From the NCBI GenBank assembly GCA_027293795.1, contig JAPYLE010000185.1, forward strand, positions 1 through 15,264: a stretch of DNA of 15,264 nt, in the 5' to 3' direction. Below are positions 13,818 through 15,264 of this stretch, piece by piece (position 1 is the stretch's first letter; each line of letters starts with the position of its first letter). Below the pieces are notes generated by a model. The model did not search any database and was not told where the DNA came from. It worked only from the letters and a program-made list of their open reading frames with translations. The position numbers and the translations under genes are program-made. Origin of the DNA: Rickettsia endosymbiont of Ixodes persulcatus. Its GTDB lineage: Bacteria > Pseudomonadota > Alphaproteobacteria > Rickettsiales > Rickettsiaceae.

Positions 13818-13836
13818 AAAAATAAGTAGTTCACCT

Positions 13837-15234
13837 ATGTCTCTGCAGATTATCCAATTACTATATTTAGCTTCTGCTATTTGTTTTATTTTATCCCTCA
13901 AATTCTTATCCTCACAGAAACAAGCACGTTTAGGTAGTACTATAGGTATTTTGGGGATGGCGATAGCAGTCGGCGTTACTTTTTTCCTACCTGATTTTAC
14001 TCATAAATTACCCATTATAACCACTATATTATTGGGTGGTATAATTGGAGGAATTATTGCACTTAAAATTTCTATGACGGCAATGCCTCAATTAATCGCA
14101 GGTTTTCACTCTTTTGTCGGTCTTGCTGCGGTATTTGTAGCTTACGCTACGGTACTTGCTCCTGAAAATTTTTCTATAGGAATAGCAAGCAGCTTACCGA
14201 TTAATTCATTAATAGAAATATCACTCGGCGTTTCTATAGGTGCATTAACTTTTAGCGGTTCGGTAATAGCTTTTCTAAAATTACAAGGCTTAATGAAAAG
14301 TAGCCCGTTAAAATTCTACGGTCAGCAATATATATGCTTATTAACGGCAATAATATTAGTTCTTCTGATAACATCATTTATTCGTTCAGAGAGTATATTT
14401 TTATTTAATCTAATAGTCTTTTTATCGCTGTTAATCGGAGTATTATTGATAATACCGGTAGGCGGTGCAGATATGCCGGTTATAGTATCTATGCTAAATT
14501 CATATTCAGGTTTTGCAGCAGCAGGTATCGGCTTTACACTTAGTAATAGCCTACTCATTATTACCGGAGCATTGGTAGGCAGTAGCGGGGCTATACTTAG
14601 CTATATAATGTGTAAAGCTATGAACCGCTCATTAATTAAGGTTATTTTTGGAGCATTTTTACCTACCCCCGCAGGAATTAACAAAGATATAGATGACGAT
14701 AAAATAGCAAAAACAAGCGACCCTGAAGATGCGGCACATTTACTACTTAATGCATCATCAGTGATAATTGTCCCGGGTTACGGTATGGCAGTAGCCCAAT
14801 CTCAACATATCATAAAAGAGATGATTGATATATTAGAGCGTTCAAATATTAATGTACGTTTTGCCGTACATCCGGTAGCCGGTAGAATGCCCGGGCATAT
14901 GAATGTTTTACTTGCAGAAGCTAATATAGATTATGAGCAAGTACTTGAGCTTGAAGAGATTAATAGAGATTTCGCTACCACTGACGTAGTGCTTGTGATT
15001 GGGGCAAATGACGTAACTAATCCCGCTGCTAAAAATGACCCGAATAGTCCAATTTATGGTATGCCGGTACTCGATGTTGAAAAAGCCCGTACTATTTTGT
15101 TTATTAAACGCTCTATGGCATCAGGATATGCAGGCATAGAAAATGAACTATTTTATCATGATAATACTTTTATGCTATTTGGAGATGCTAAGAAAATAGT
15201 TGAGGAAATCGTTAGGTTTTTAAATGAAGATTAG
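13837..15234 (+). CDS. pntB: NAD(P) transhydrogenase subunit beta
   Basis: PntB is the membrane and NADP(H)-binding subunit of proton-translocating transhydrogenase, which uses the proton motive force to make NADPH from NADH. From MSLQIIQLLYL it is 465 aa, normal for PntB. An N-terminal membrane domain of about nine helices (1-260) is followed by domain III. Domain III has VPGYGMAVAQ (312-321), the NADP-binding Rossmann motif; AGRMPGHMN (348-356); GANDVTNPAA (389-398); and KRSMASGYAG (424-433). An in-frame ATG at 13771 would add 22 residues translated from a palindromic repeat. I prefer 13837 for homology, though neither start has a strong Shine-Dalgarno. The partner pntA is not in the window and must lie elsewhere. 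The gene ends 30 bp before the window edge. Confidence 0.94.
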   Translation: MSLQIIQLLYLASAICFILSLKFLSSQKQARLGSTIGILGMAIAVGVTFFLPDFTHKLPIITTILLGGIIGGIIALKISMTAMPQLIAGFHSFVGLAAVFVAYATVLAPENFSIGIASSLPINSLIEISLGVSIGALTFSGSVIAFLKLQGLMKSSPLKFYGQQYICLLTAIILVLLITSFIRSESIFLFNLIVFLSLLIGVLLIIPVGGADMPVIVSMLNSYSGFAAAGIGFTLSNSLLIITGALVGSSGAILSYIMCKAMNRSLIKVIFGAFLPTPAGINKDIDDDKIAKTSDPEDAAHLLLNASSVIIVPGYGMAVAQSQHIIKEMIDILERSNINVRFAVHPVAGRMPGHMNVLLAEANIDYEQVLELEEINRDFATTDVVLVIGANDVTNPAAKNDPNSPIYGMPVLDVEKARTILFIKRSMASGYAGIENELFYHDNTFMLFGDAKKIVEEIVRFLNED

Positions 15235-15241
15235 AATGTAA

Positions 15242-15264
15242 CATATCATTCCCGCAGATGCGAG
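15242..15264. repeat. Partial palindromic repeat at the right edge
   Basis: CATATCATTCCCGC (15242-15255) matches 13787-13800 exactly and continues AGATGCGAG, a variant of the same palindrome cut off by the window edge. It lies just after the pntB stop and probably acts as or near its terminator. Confidence 0.6.

Overview
The window is AT-rich and carries a gene set and order typical of Rickettsia: tsf, rpsB, cysS, sca2, secG, tRNA-Thr, a ProP-type transporter, the S-adenosylmethionine importer, an OmpW-like porin and pntB. A nearly full-length Sca2 autotransporter (1744 aa) argues for a spotted-fever-group or related species, because typhus-group sca2 is truncated. Many short GC-rich palindromes and one large RPE-like hairpin sit between the genes, as expected for this genus.

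Layout. Positions 3-209 (+) hold the 3' end of an unrecognised gene. Then, on the minus strand, come tsf (391-1320, intact), rpsB (1342-2149, rearranged) and cysS (2355-3737, internally inverted). On the plus strand is sca2 (3905-9139), a secreted formin-like actin nucleator. Next come a run of hairpins (9143-9504) and a decayed YhhQ/VUT-family queuosine-precursor transporter (about 9497-9959, minus). The minus strand continues with secG, tRNA-Thr(GGU), a proP-like MFS gene and sam, the last two overlapping. The plus strand ends with an OmpW-family porin and pntB, complete except for an uncertain start.

The outstanding observation is in rpsB and cysS, two genes normally essential. In cysS the segment between two 14-bp inverted repeats (2570-2583 and 2838-2851) is flipped. 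Flipping it back restores one in-frame 460-codon cysteinyl-tRNA synthetase. In rpsB, codon 125 onward joins a 96-bp copy of the neighbouring tsf gene (1137-1232 copied to 1684-1779), then an inverted rpsB piece (1524-1686), then the native 3' end. About 55 codons are missing. Each of the three rpsB junctions shows 6 bp of microhomology. This looks like local template switching, either in the cell or as an amplification or assembly chimera. A scan of raw reads would decide.

Functionally the window mixes translation (EF-Ts, S2, CysRS, tRNA-Thr), envelope and secretion (SecG, Sca2, OmpW) and host-metabolite import or energy exchange (Sam, ProP-like, PntB). This fits an obligate intracellular bacterium.
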